Shown here piece after piece: positions 1 through 13,010 of a stretch of 64,000 bases of DNA; position 1 is the stretch's first letter, and the number at the start of each line of letters is the position of its first letter. The stretch covers positions 6,085,501-6,149,500 of the forward strand of contig JAPTOF010000005.1 in NCBI GenBank assembly GCA_028554755.1, read 5' to 3'. The translations under genes were made by a program, and so were the position numbers. This DNA comes from Cordia subcordata. Lineage: Eukaryota > Streptophyta > Magnoliopsida > Boraginales > Cordiaceae. The notes below the pieces were generated by a model that saw only the letters and a program-made list of their open reading frames with translations, was not told where the DNA came from and searched no databases.

Positions 1-240
1 AAGAAGAAAGATTGTCTTCTTCATTAGGCCAAAACACCCCACCCCTACCACTGTTGCCACCGCCACCTCGGCCACCCCCTTCCTCCAGGCCCACCAAATC
101 AAAGTTTTTCTCCCGCCCTCATCCAAATAAGTGATAATCTTTGAGCATTTCATCATAAATTCCATTAACAAATTTTGCTTTTACATCAATAGCAACAATC
201 TTAAAATCATCTTTATTTTTTTGCTTTTTTTTTCCAAAGA

Positions 241-640
241 AAGATTAAAATTTTTTTTTTGAAATATGATGACTCAATTAAAAAAATAAATGCAGGGGTA
301 TAAAATAGAGAAGAAGAGAATTCTTATCGGAGGTAGAGGGCATGATGGTGGTGCTGTAGGCTGCTGGTGGGGATGGGGGGTGGTGATTTTATTTTATTTT
401 TTAAATATGACGAATCATTAAGAATTAGAAAAATAAATGCATGGTGTATAGATTGGAGAAGAAAAGGTTCTTGTTGTGGGTCGATGGCGGAGGGCATGGT
501 GGTGGTGGTGGTGGGGGCTGCTGGTGAGGGTGGAGCGGGGTGGTGGTGATAGGGCTGTTAGTGGGGGTGGGGTGGCGATTTTAACCTTTTTTTTTTTTTG
601 AAAATATGATTAATCAATTAAAAAAATAAATGCAGGGGTA
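241..640. repeat. Degenerate tandem repeat, about 2.5 units
   Basis: Three successive blocks share a T-run, an AAATATGA..CAATTAAAAAAATAAATGCA core (around 261, 401 and 601), a GGAGAAGAA segment and a GGTGGTGGTGG-rich stretch. The period is roughly 145-195 bases. The short open frames in the GGTGGT part are by-products of the trinucleotide repeat and not genes. The block lies upstream of the first visible ZIFL exon, so it is probably intronic or a repeat inside that gene. Confidence 0.6.
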
Positions 641-1210
641 TATGTGCAATTAATGGCAAAAAACAAAGCCCACTCTTATTTTTGGAGCGTGTAGCATACT
701 TCCTGTTAAAATAGATGGAAAGTTTGACGGAAGGGGCATTCATGCAAGTTGCAAAAAAATACAAGGGGACAAGTAGAGAGTTTTGAAAACACAAAGACCA
801 GCGACGTAATTTGAAAACATAGGGACTAACGACGTAATTTCATTATAACACAGGGGGTCCATTAGCCAAAAACCCCCAATAGGAATAATGCTAAGGACTG
901 CTCTTCCTCTGCTTTATACTATAAATATCAGCAATCATGTAGTTGCTCACTGTTATTCTTCTTAGCCAAGTTTCCCAAAGCAGAGGTGATCGGAAACATA
1001 TAATCTGCTTGATATGGATTCTTTTCACTTGTGCCTTTCTAAGCGTTTTGCATTAACATGAAATACCTAGGCAGAATCATCGCTACTAATTCTTTTACTT
1101 GGATATTTGAAGTGTACATGAATTGAACAACTCTTTAAGTTCAAAGAATGCTGTGTTATGATAAACTTTCCTAATATCTCTTGGCTTCTTATTTTCATTT
1201 TTGAACAAAG
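641..1210. other. Probable intron sequence of the ZIFL-like gene
   Basis: No exon could be recognised here. The next exon starts at 1211 after an ACAAAG acceptor, and the protein segment it encodes corresponds to the middle of the family. An upstream intron of at least 1.2 kb is therefore inferred, with the N-terminal exons before the window. The 660-880 part reads like a common intergenic repeat ending in GGGGGTCCATTAGCC. Confidence 0.45.
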
Positions 1211-4200
1211 CCTGCAGATAAATATCCAGCCTTATTTTCACCAGATTCTTTCTTTGGGAGGTAATTCTACTCTCTTGCTAAACTTTGCGTCCTCTTAATT
1301 GCTTAAATGATTTGATGTTGACGGGTTATGCAGGTTTCCATACTTCCTGCCTTGCCTCGTTATATCACTTTTTGCCTTGGCTGTCACTCTCTTTTGTTTT
1401 ACGCTTCCGGTATGTCCTCTTACATTCCAACCCAGTCACTTCTATTCTTTCTTGCATATTTACTTGTCCTTAGCTGATCTGAAGATTTTACAATGAACCT
1501 TTCCACTAACGAATTTTATGATTTCTCGAACAAAATCAGCTACCTAATATACATCTTCAAAAAGCAGTTTCTGGGACAATCTTTCCCAAATATTGCATGT
1601 AAATTCCTTCTGTGCTCAAAAAAGAAACTTTTCCTTTTCTTCCATAAATTGCCGCAGGTGGGAGAGAATGGGGAAGGTCTTGTTCTTTGTTGATTAACAT
1701 TGGCTCTAGTAGAAAGTTAATGTTTGTTGTAGATAATGATTGATCTTTAAGCCAGACATGGGATAGGAATAGGAAATTTGATTATACAATTTTGTTGTGT
1801 TTCCTGTTCAAGCCTCAAGAGTACTTGCCATCTTTAACTTATTTCATAATCATATGATCCAAATTGTTTTGCTAACCTTTTATTTGCTCATCATTTGCCT
1901 GCAGGAAACATTGCACAATCACAATTCAGAAAGTGTGTCATCTCATGATTCCTATGAATCGTTAGAGTCAGCACCTCAAGTATCTGAGAATCAAATAGAA
2001 GCAAAACAAGAAAAACAAGCTAATACTAAAAGAAGTCTTTTCAAGAATTGGCCATTGATGTCATCCATCCTTGTATATTGTATTTTCTCACTTCATGACA
2101 TGGCATACTCTGAGGTAAACCCACCAGGCTGCTTCTTTTCTTGATTAGCTGTATTCTGTGTATAAGTGTATCAGCCAATCTGGTACAAATCGTTTTTTTC
2201 ACTTTGATAAAGGGTACACTGAGTGGCTACACCATACTAACCTTTTTTCATATATTGGTATCCCTTATTTTCATACTCTTAGCCAAATGCACTTATCTTC
2301 TCCAAGTCAATGTTTTTCTAAATGATTGTTGTACCTGATTCATACCCACACCCAACGCTCGTATCAAAAGTCTATGTTACATAATCCTCAACAACATATA
2401 TGTATAAAGCTGTTGGCTACCGTAATTTATTTATTGTACACATCCATAGATCTCCATCTGTTATGCAACCTTTCCTCATCCGTCAGCCTCCAGAATTCCT
2501 TGCATTGGTTTTGATGGTCTTGCATTATAGTCACTCACTGATTTCATTGTCCTACTATTGTGTGCTTTCCACCATGGATAAGAGGTCAGTGAACCACCTT
2601 ATACTAATAGATGACTCTCTCACTTTTTCCCCCTTCATTTATTCCAGTCCATAACTTACTCAAAGCTTTCTTTAGAGTTTAGTTGTTCCAATGTGAGTAG
2701 TAATCTTTCAGAGCAATAGCTTTTCGGTTTTCCAGGACTGTGGAGAATGTAGGTCATGGCTCAGTGTCTCAGTTGCATGCAGCAAGCTTATCTTTATTTT
2801 TTCTAATGGATGTTTGTCCCATAACGTGGCTTCCTTGCATAACTGTACCAGTTGTTGGAAACATTATTTATTCTCTAGAAGAGGATAATATTATAGAATT
2901 GCCCAAGTTTTCTGACTAAGAAAATCACTATATGGATAGTTATATATGTATTACACATATGTTTCCCTTGGCCATTTTGGTATGGACCCAGTTGAGAAAG
3001 CCGTACAATAACAGCTTACAGCATCAAGCAGGAAATGATAGAACTTGAATCGAAGTCTAAGAAATTGTTTGATTCCAGGCATATGGACATGTAGATCAAA
3101 TCTCTATTAGATAATCTTTTGACGTATACAATTTTTATTATAGGAGACTTTCATGCTGAAGCTTTACAGAACTTCTTGTAGCTAATATCAGGACATCTCT
3201 AGAATATATGGGTGCCTCAAATTTGCAGCACATTGATTTATTGTTTTTTTTCCTTGTTGGTCCTTCCTCTGTGTACTTGGCATCTAATACAATTGACACT
3301 TGCTTCTGTAGATATTCTCTCTGTGGGCTGTGAGCCCCAAAAAGTTTGGGGGCTTGAGCTTTACAACGGATAGTGTTGGTATAGTTCTAGCAGTAACAGG
3401 TACGTGGACATTGCCATTCATTTTCAGTTTAATTAAATCCCGATGACAGATCATAATCTTAAAATGTTAATCAGAAATACACTCTTCAACTGGGTTTTTC
3501 TTCATTATCTCTTTCCTTTTCCAACAGGTTTTTCTGTCACATGAAATATGAAGACCTTCAGGGGCACCAAACAAAGAAAATCCAAAACCACTTTCCATTT
3601 CTAAGCCATGAATGTTGAACATTGTTCCTCTAATCTTCAACCTTCCTTGTAAATCTAACATCTTTAGTATATTAAACAAAATTATATGCATGAAACATCT
3701 AAGACCATGGCCCTGGACCATTTGACAGACAGAATACGTTTCTTGACATAATGCAGTCTTAGATATCTCTCATGCATGAAACAAGAAGAACCTAATCCCT
3801 ACCACTAACCGTCCTCCTATGCTTCCAAGTATGGTTTATTAAGGGTGGATATGAGCATGAAAACATTTTAAAATGTGGGTTTTTCTGGCACAAAAAGACT
3901 TCTAAGAAACTAGTGTTTTTATTGCTCATGAGGGATTGGAGTTTATTTGATCCCTTAGTCATATGGTTGCTTTTTTCCATTTTAGATAAGACTTATTAGA
4001 AGTGTATCTGTTTCTTAATATGGGAACATCAGTCTCTGGATGGATCCATTGGGACAAAGGATCAATTGGTGAACTCTGGAAATACAACCTTCAGTGACAC
4101 AAATGTAGAAAGACAAAGCTCTGCTTGATACGAAACCTAGCCACGAGTTTCTTATCTAAATTTCCTCTTGGTATCGTGTCAACTTTATGAATCAGTGGCT

Positions 4201-7200
4201 TTATACTTGTTAAGTGACAACTTGCTTAATTTTTCAGGTTTTGGTCTTTTAATCTATCAACTGACTCTCTACCCGCTAGTGGACAGACTTCTTGGCCCCA
4301 TTTTGTTAGCCCGAATTGCTGGGGTAAGCATTTCAGATTAGTTACAAACGTCAAGTTTGTACAGAAGATGCTGAATTTTCCATTTAATTCACCTATCAAA
4401 TCTTATAAAATATATCATTTGCTTTTGTGTAGTTTGTATCAATCCCTTTATTGGCTAGTTACCCCTACATAGCCATGCTGTCTGGATTTGTACTCACGTT
4501 GGTGTTAAATTGTGCATCTGTGACGAAGAATGCCTTATCTGTAAGTGCTTCTATCACTGTGTTATACTATCTCAACCAATTATTGTGAACTTACTTGATC
4601 TTAGATTGTTGCATCTATGATGGATAATCTATTCTATTAAATTTGAATGCCATAGAAACAGTATTCATCTAATGGATAGCAAGCTAGCTTCCTATCTTTG
4701 TCATGATAATCTAATTTTCTTCAAGTTATTCTTGTTATGGTTCAAACCAATGTACGAAGACAAAGTTTTGCCTGGGGTAATGACTTGTTCAATCTCATAC
4801 TTCAAGACAACATTAGTTGGACGGCTGTAACTACTGATCTTGCAGATTTATTCAGAATTTAGAAAGTTAAACTGTTAATTTCCTTTTGCAGTTGAAACAA
4901 CTCTTCACCTGTTCCAATTTTCTTGGTTAGAGATATAAACTTCGCTTGCTAATGATTTTTGCAATCTACTTAGACCTGAAGTAGAGAGTTATTTTATATA
5001 TTTTTCTTTTAGTTTGAGAAATAAATTCAGATGCTATGTTACTCCTTTATCTTCATTTTGACCAGTAAAAGTCTAGATCTGAATTATTCCACTTTCATCT
5101 TGTCCTAGCATTGAAATAGGACTAAGCTTCAGAAGAATGGATCTGGGCTTTCAAAAATGTACTTAAAATTCAAGTGCAATGGGATTTAAAGTCCCACTAC
5201 TTGTTTTGTGCATGCAGCACGTTAATCTCTGAAATCTTAGTTCACATGTTTATGCTTACTTCTTATTTCACTACTAATTTCTCCTTTATAAGATTTGCTT
5301 TTGTCTTCATGTTTCTTATGTTGAAAAATAATCCCCTGTTTAATGTCTGAGTTGTATGTATCAGAAAAAGTTATGAATCATATGGATCTCAAAGTTGTAT
5401 GGATCAGAAAAGGTTGGGAAAAAATTATGAAACATACGGGAATATTTTCTAACATGATCTATATAATAACGTTTGGAATCACAAAATCCTAAAAAATGGT
5501 TTATATGTTTAAGTATGTAAATTATCTCAAAAATATGGGCTTACAATGTCTCACTACTGGCAGATGACAATAATTACTGGACTGTTCATATTGCAAAATA
5601 GAGCTGTGGTAAGTCCTGTTAAATCCTTCTCAAACTTATCTCACATGCATTGCATTTGATTGGTAGACAAGTATTATTCTTTGTTTAGCTTCTGTTGATA
5701 AACTCTAATCTGATACTGATATTACAGGATCAAGATCAAAGAGGAGCTGCAAATGGCATTGCCATGACTGCCATGTCATTTTTCAAAGCTTTAGGTCCAG
5801 CAGGAGCAGGAGTAGTGTAAGAACCTTTCCAGAATTTGTTAATTAGCTAAAACATCAAAACCTACTACTTTTCGATTCTTATGCTATTATTGAACAAAAC
5901 TATACCAGTCAACTATCTTCCAACATCTATATCCTTGTATTCTGAAAACATTACAGCTTTTCCTGGGCACAAAAGCGTCAGGATGCAACATTCCTTCCAG
6001 GTATAATTCTTGCTGACTGAAAGTTTTTCTGATATTCGAGATATATGTAGATTGCCTGCTTTTAAGCATATTATTCCTTTCCATGGAAAAGAATTATCTT
6101 GTCTAAAATATTTCTTTGTTGACTTGAAAAGAATCTGTTCAGATGACCGACTATTTCACCAAAATCTTCTTATATGTTTTGCAAAAACTAACAATTTTAG
6201 TTTGTAGTTTTATATGTGAAGATACTTGGAAGTAAAATTAATCTTAGAAATCAGTGTGTATCAGGATTTGGCGTTTGAGTCTTGGCTATTACAGCTTTGA
6301 AACTCATTTAGGTAAAAGTTACTCTATTTATAATGAATTTGAAAGACTAAAAATTCATTATTTAGGAAGATTTACTGCTGCCACATTGCCAAACTGTAAG
6401 TCTAATTTTTAGATCAAAGCTTTGCATGTACACTATTCTCAAACCCATAAAAATGGTACATTACAAGATAAACATTTCAGAGGTGAGTTTTCTGTTGTCA
6501 TCCAAGTTGAAAAGATAGTCTCCTTTTCAGTATTTCCCGTTGGGAAGAGGAGACGGGCACATAGGGCAACATCACATCAGATTCTACATGATTCAGCCAC
6601 CTCGGATCATTGCTCTGTTTGTTATAGTCTTATTTTAAGATGCTTACCTTATTGAAATAAAGGTTACATCTTATAACATTTAAGAAATTTTATCACGCAT
6701 CCTATGATAACTCAAAACAAAACTATATTTTTATCTTGTAAAAAATAAACAATGCATCCTATTTTATTTTCTACAACTACAGAATGCATGGTGTATGTGA
6801 TAAGATATCTTAAAACTTATAAGATTCCTCTAAATTTCAATAAGATAAGCATCTTAAAATAAGATCATTCCAAACACACTACATATATTATGGTTAAAAT
6901 ATTGATCACGACATTTTCGAAAAGGCAATAATTTGTAAGAGACTCCTGCTTTAGCACTTTCTAGAGACAGACATAGGGCTCGTTTGGATTGGCTTTTTTT
7001 AAAAGCGCTTTTTTTAACGGCTTTTGAAAAACAGCTTTTTTGGAGAAGCTGAAAATTCTGGCTTCTAAAAAAAGCTGTATTTGAGCTTTTTTCAGAGTTT
7101 CAGCTTTTTTAGAAGCCAAATCAAATAGTTATTGCAAATTTAATGTAACTTTTTCAGGAAAAAAAATGTTTTTTCCTGAAAAAAAAGCCAATCCAAACAA

Positions 7201-8617
7201 GCCCATAAAACATGTTCCCACTCTTGTGCACGACAACCTTTAAAACCAAATACATCCTCTCAGACCCGAAATATAAACGTGGTACCAAATTAGAAGTTAG
7301 AGGATCCTACTGAATAGGGTAAAATGCACGTTAAATTACATTCAGTATTTTGTCTAATTAGTTAATTATTTCTTGTGTTTTAAAAGTTATTACATGACCT
7401 CCTTGTGCTTTTCAAATAATTGCAAGTTACCTTTGGTGATTTTTCTAATTAGTTCATTACCCTTCCGTAATTTGTCTAGTTAGTTGGTTGTACCCTTATG
7501 TTTCTAAAACTTATCAAATTAGTCCTTGTACTTTAAAGGTAGCACAATCGGCGCTTTTTCTTTTTTCTGTTATTATCTAATCATCTTTAGCTGAAAATAA
7601 AGGTATTCTGTACAAATATATAACGCATTTCAAGTTTTAGTGCTCAAAGATGTAAAAAACAATGCTTATGATACGCAATAAATTTGACTGGAAAACGTCA
7701 AGATGAGAGATTATGTGCCATCTTTTAAATAACACAGAGATTAATGTTTTCAAAAAATGGGGGGCAATTAACTAATTAGACAAATTACGAGGTATAAAGT
7801 CATGTACATTTTGCCCAATTGAATACTAATAATGATTGTACTAGGTAAATATTCTATTTTCTAAGTATCTATGCTTTAACTATCTTTTACTTGTCCTTCA
7901 TTTGCTTGGTTTTGAGTCAAAATCCAACAGCTCCAATAAGGGATGTTGATTATTTAGATTTGATTGATGCATGTAAATTAGGATTTTCTGCGCATTTTGT
8001 TGCATGTTATATATCCTAATTAAGAAAAATGTATCACCAAGCAAAGTAGGGGACACATATGTATCCTAGCATCTGCCCCTGAAGCATTTTTCTCGTAACA
8101 ATGCCACATTCATATCCAAATGCGGGTTTTTAATTTTTGGAGGAATTTATAATTACATAAATAAATAAGATTCAGATTCTCTTCCGGTTGCAATATTTCT
8201 CCGATAATTAAGATATGGATTCTAGCTAGCCATCTCAAAATATATTAATCTCATATCATATATTAACTTTGTTATTCGTCTCTTTTCACTTTTTATTCCC
8301 TCTTCTCGTCTCTCTCCTCTTAATTGCAATTCTCAACCATTCAACGTGAGATATAGGGTCAGGATTTTATCTTCTAGTAGTTAAGAGAAACTATCTAAGG
8401 CTCGTTTAGATTGATTATTTTTTAAAAGTGCTTTTTTTAGGAGACACTATTAATTCAACTTCTGTGTGGAAGCTGTAGTAAACACTCAATTCAACTTAAA
8501 TGTGCAGGTAACCAAATGGTTTTCTTCGTCTTGAATATCGTGGAGGCCATTGGAGTTGTGATGACGTTCAGACCATTCTTAGTTCAGCGACAGCAGCGAA
8601 CTAGAAATATAGAGTGA
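1211..8617 (+). CDS. ZIFL-type major facilitator transporter, C-terminal part (10 exons)
   Basis: Exons: 1211-1260, 1334-1409, 1905-2114, 3312-3399, 4238-4323, 4433-4540, 5564-5608, 5728-5816, 5957-6000 and 8508-8617 (TGA at 8615). All have GT/AG borders, phases join without a stop, and they give 301 residues. The product resembles plant ZINC INDUCED FACILITATOR-LIKE proteins, MFS carriers of the vacuolar or plasma membrane that move zinc chelators, potassium or auxin-related substrates. Family hallmarks seen: [20 protein letters not shown] before a membrane segment; a hydrophilic central loop rich in Ser, Glu and Lys (exon 3); [38 protein letters not shown], a conserved loop; and [14 protein letters not shown]. 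The N-terminal six-helix half is outside the window. The last intron is 2.5 kb and contains MITEs. The substrate cannot be read from sequence. Confidence 0.88.
6613..6881. mobile_element. MITE, TCTTATTTTAAGATGC family, copy 1
   Basis: Terminal inverted repeats read TCTTATTTTAAGATGCTTA on the left and TAAGCATCTTAAAATAAGA on the right, inside outer ends resembling GTTTG and CAAAC. A diverged second copy lies at 13711-13968 inside a copia gag remnant. This copy is in the last intron of the ZIFL-like gene. No coding capacity; superfamily not assigned. Confidence 0.7.
6976..7204. mobile_element. MITE, GGGCTTGTTTGGATTG family, copy A
   Basis: The ends are GGGCTCGTTTGGATTGGC and GCCAATCCAAACAAGCCC, an almost perfect 18-base inverted repeat. 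The interior is made of T- and A-runs that fold back on themselves. It is flanked by ATA on both sides, a possible 3-bp target duplication. Other copies in the window: 25349-25579, 34209-34655 (nested) and 46354-46583, with a fragment at 8399-8440. It lies in the last ZIFL intron. Confidence 0.75.
7314..7825. mobile_element. Short inverted-repeat element
   Basis: The left end reads GGGTAAAATGCACGT and the right end GTACATTTTGCCC, forming an inverted repeat. Internal text such as TAGTTAATTA and TAATTAGACAAATTACG also mirrors across the element. No coding capacity. It is within the last ZIFL intron. Confidence 0.5.
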
Positions 8618-8710
8618 TTGCTACTCCAGTGAAGTTGTTATAATTAAAATGTATGCAATTGGAAAACTATATATACTCTGTTAATTAGTTTTTAGAATTA
8701 AAAAAAAGGA

Positions 8711-9078
8711 AGTAAATTGCATATTACCTCTGTACTCTAATTTATGTGTATCATATCTCCTGTACTATCAAAATTAGCTAATTACCTCTCTTGTACTCTG
8801 ACTTATGTACACTATATTTTTCTATAGTATCAAAACTAGCTAATTATCCTCTTGAAGTTTTTAAAAGTATGCAAAATATCCTTCCTACCATTATAAATTT
8901 TGGGGGAGGGTGATATTTTGCATACTTTTAAGAACTTCAGGGGATAATTAATTAGTTTAGATACTACAGGAGAGAATGGTACACATAAATCAAAGTACAG
9001 GAAAGTAAGTAGTTAGTTTTGATATTATAGGGGTACGATTCACATAGGTCAAATTGAAAAGATAATATGCAATTTACT
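8711..9078. mobile_element. Foldback (long inverted repeat) element
   Basis: The left arm begins AGTAAATTGCATATTA and the right arm ends TAATATGCAATTTACT. The two arms, about 180 bases each, mirror around position 8895, where TTTTAAAAGTATGCAAAATATC faces GATATTTTGCATACTTTTAA. It begins 94 bases after the ZIFL stop codon and so may form part of the 3' UTR or the terminator region. Confidence 0.65.
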
Positions 9079-9910
9079 CTTAAAAAAGGTTTTATGTTTG
9101 CACTAATGTCTCTCGTGATAAAAGTATAGGAATTTGAAGGAACTTTGTCGGAATTTTAGAACGAAAATTGTCAGCAATACAAGAGATTTTATTTTTACAC
9201 TAATGTCTCTCTTCATAAAAAGTATAGGAATTCGGAGAGACTTTTCTTGGAATTCAAGTAACATCAATAATGAAAACCCAAAAAAATGGATAAACCGGTG
9301 CTTGAAATTTTACCTAAAAGTTTGAAGAATTTACTTCCTAATTGTTTTTTTTTTACTTTGCGGAAGCTTCGAGGTCCTCTACCTTGCATGGGATCAAAAA
9401 GTTTTAGGAGGCTATGTGTGGGCTGGGGAGAGAATTAAAAGAACATCTCGTGAGAAAGACTTCAAAAAAACCTGTACAGCTAGTGTTGTAAAATCTCCTT
9501 TTATGAAAATAAAGACCTCGAAAGGTTTTGGGCTTCTAGTTTATCGCCAAGCCCAAATTAAAGTTATATTTACATTATTAACATGCATGATTTAATTTGA
9601 TCTACGTGTTTAATGTTAGTTGGACATATTCAAATTGAATCTATCATTCGAAATACATTACTAAATATCATGTTTTTTGATTTTTAATTAAATATTAAAT
9701 AAAACATTCTCATTTTATTATTTAATTCATAATTTAAATAATAATACATTTATAATTAAATGAGAATCAGGACATTCATGACTAGGTCAATCCTTTAGTA
9801 AAATTCATGACCAAATACATAGGTTCGAACTTAAACTAATAATACAACGACTATGACTATTTTCGCACAAATTAGGCATGCTACATATCAAAGATTTTTA
9901 GTGTCAAAAT

Positions 9911-11414
9911 TGTTATAACATTTTAAAATAATTTGAGTAATGCTATGGATGAATAGTGGTTAAAGTTTACTGGTTGTACTGAATTGTCGTGTCAGTTGAT
10001 CGGGTGTGAGGGGTTGACCAACCGCTCGAAATAGTAACATTAGTTAATGTTATCAGACTAACTAGTTGGGCCTATCGGTCAACCGGTAGACAGAGTAGTA
10101 GGGTGCTTGGAGCCGCTTGAATGGTCGAACGATTGGTAAACTGACTAATGGAGCTAAGGGTGTGTTTGGTTTGTCTATTTTTTGTTTTTATTTTCATAGA
10201 AAATAAAAATTAGGATAGAAAATTTACTTGGTTAATTATTTTTATTTTTATTTTCAAAAAATAGAAATTTTTTTTCTAGAAAATCAAAAAAAAAATTTTC
10301 CTGAAAATAAGTGACAATTTTATAAATAACTCTAAAAGATATAGAAAATATGGTGACAATCTTGTAACTAACTCTGAAAATTTTGAAAAAAAAGGTCATA
10401 AGTTTGTAATATCTCTAAAAAATTTAAAAAATAAAGTGAAAATTTTATAAATAACTTTAAAAGATTTAAAAAATAAGGTGGCAATTACATGTTGGCAATT
10501 TTGTAAATATATCTAAAAAATTAGAAAACAAGATGGTAATTTTGTAAATATTTCTAAAAATTTTAAAAACTAAGGTGGCAATTTTGTAAATAAACATAAA
10601 AAAGAAGAACACTTTTGTTAACCAAATATATTCTCTAAATTTCAGAAAACAGAAAATGAAAACTGTTTTCAGAAAATAAAAATTAAAAAATGAAAACAGA
10701 AAATAAGCAAAAAAATCGCAATCTAAGTTTTGCATCTATTCGTTATAGAAGGTGCATGTTAATTCAAACTCATAGGTATTTTGACTTGCAAAGATCTAGT
10801 CCTATTTAAGAATGCTCTATTTTAGGGGAATCTAACTAAAAATATTCCATCGCACACATTTACGTCAAAAACACTAGGCTAGTTATTGACAAGTGCAAGA
10901 CGAAACTAGGAAGTTCTTTGTATCCAAAGGAACTTCGCAGAAACTCTATTACTCCATTATTGGAGCATGTGCTTCTTTATATATTTTGTAACACCCCACT
11001 CGTGTGACTCGAAATAGTGCCTGCACCGCTTTGATGATTGGATTTAGATGATCGTTTGGCCTGCAATAGGAATGGTTGGATAGACCACTAACGACCCAGA
11101 ATTGATGCAGCTCAGTTGCTTGTAGGGATGGACCACCACATGAACGAATGCACATAATGAATGAACTTGATGGGTCACACATAGACACATGCGTAGCGTG
11201 AGAGCTAGACGAAAAGCCCAACTTTGATACTATGTGAAGAATCCTGAGGTTCCATCATAAAAACCAATTGTTTAATATGAGGAGTGGCCCAGAACCTTAT
11301 ATGGTGATCTTGAATCTTGAAATAATAAGGCGAAATAATGCTCTCGGATAGTTAAAATTGGTTATCGAACTTTTATTTTTGTACCTTATATTCCTTCTAC
11401 TCAAGTTCCTAACA
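9911..11414 (+). repeat. 5' LTR of the copia element, with insertions
   Basis: It aligns by eye with 18004-18553 from TGTTATAACATTTTAAAATAATTTGAG onward, and again after two interruptions up to CTTCTACTCAAGTTCCTAACA. The first interruption is an A/T-rich MITE-like element starting GGTGTGTTTGGTTTG (10159). The second begins TGTAACACCCC near 10985 and ends near 11330. Confidence 0.75.
10159..10724. mobile_element. A/T-rich MITE-like insertion in the 5' LTR
   Basis: Starts GGTGTGTTTGGTTTGTC and interrupts the LTR at a point where the other LTR is continuous. CTAAG stands on both sides (10154-10158 and about 10726-10730), which suggests a target duplication. The interior repeats GGTGGCAATTTTGTAAATA-like units four to five times. 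No gene; the open frame on the minus strand is low-complexity. Confidence 0.5.
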
Positions 11415-11931
11415 AGCTAAAGGATTATTGTAGGCTATAATAATGGCTGGGAATATGAGAGATTTGATCACTAACTTTGTCAAATTGGAGAAATCTGATG
11501 GTGGGGATTTTGTCGGGTGGAAAAAAAGGGTGCATATCTTGATATGAAGCATCAGCATAACTTTTTTTATGAACCAACTTCAAGAGGATTCAATTGTATT
11601 GGGTTAATCCTTAGGATTTATCTTTTAAATAAAAGTCTGCAACTAGCACATGCTTCATTAAACTTTAAGTTATTTAGGTTATTTTGCAATTAGGGATTTA
11701 GGGTTTCATTTATATTTATTTTCTTTTCTAATTAGGAAGTTATGGCTTCATTTATGTTATTTCCTATTCTAATTAGGAAATTAGGGTTTTATTTATACCT
11801 ATACAAGGGGTGCCTATGGCCTTTGTAAGAACAAGTTCTCTTTTATAATTCTAAGTGAGATAATTATTATCTTACCATTCTTTGGTGTTTTCTCTAGTGC
11901 TTAAGTAGATTCTTGAGACCATTTGCTTTAG

Positions 11932-12145
11932 GGGCGTTTGGTTCGAAGAATGAAAAAATAGTCTAGGGAATCATATTCCCAGGAATTTGATTCTTCGGAA
12001 TGTGATTCCTGAGAATGATCTAAAAACTGTTTGGTATATCAAAAATATTCCGAGGAATGTTAACTTGTCATATTTGTTGAAAACTGATATTGCTCAAAAT
12101 TTTGAGCTATTTTACAAAAATGTCCCTTAATTAATTAATTAATAA

Positions 12146-12208
<63 letters not shown>

Positions 12209-13010
12209 TATTTCTTTGGTTTTAATTTTTAATCAACTATTAATTAATTAATTAATATTTAAATTTTACTTAATTATTTAGTTAATTAAATATTAATTTT
12301 TTTAATTTAGTTTACTTTTCAAATAATTAATAATAAAATAATTAATTAATTTATTAATTATTATTTTTCAATTATTATTTTATTAATTTTGAATTGATGA
12401 ATTATTTTTAATTAGTCAAATACTTATTATTTATTATAATTATTTTATTTTTATTTTTAATTATTTAAATTTGTTTGCAAATTATTATTTTTAAATTAAT
12501 TATTAATTTTTATTTTAATCTTATTTTTAATTTTTAATTTTTAATTTTTATTTTTATTTTCATCTTAATTAATTATTTTTTATTTTCATTAATTTTTAAA
12601 TATTTTCAGTTTTAATTATTATTTTAAAACTAAATATTAATTATTTTTATTTTTATCAACAATTTTGCCATCCTTGTCTTCATGCTAGACCAGGGGGTGC
12701 TTATCGTGTCTTAAGATAAAGTGCCTATTATTATTTATTAATTAATTTTTTTATTATTGTGAATATTTATCATAATTAGAGGGTCTCAAATATGGGTTTT
12801 TTTTTATTACTTTACACATTCCTACAACTCAAAAATGTTGGATTCCCATCCCCTTGCGTGAGAATGGAGTGAATCATGGGAATATTGCATTTCTAGGAGT
12901 GTACTATGCCTGGGAATCATTTTTATTATGTGAACCAAATGCATAAATATTATATTCCTAAATTCACTTTTCCAAGAATCTTCCATGATCCCATGAACCA
13001 AACGCCCCCT
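11932..13010. mobile_element. Tourist-like (PIF/Harbinger) element
   Basis: The terminal repeats are GGGGCGTTTGGTTCG on the left and GAACCAAACGCCCC on the right. TTA stands directly left of the element and CTTA directly right, matching the 3-bp TTA target site of this group. Further inverted similarity inside: GAATGATTCC-type words occur near both ends. The core is extremely A/T-rich and contains a (ATT)n microsatellite (12147-12208). No transposase seen; non-autonomous. Confidence 0.7.
12147..12208. repeat. (ATT)n microsatellite
   Basis: About 20 uninterrupted ATT units lie inside the Tourist-like element. Confidence 0.95.

Noticed and set aside
367..549. Gly-rich 60-codon frame
   Set aside because: Encoded by GGTGGT repeats of the tandem block; no conserved protein.
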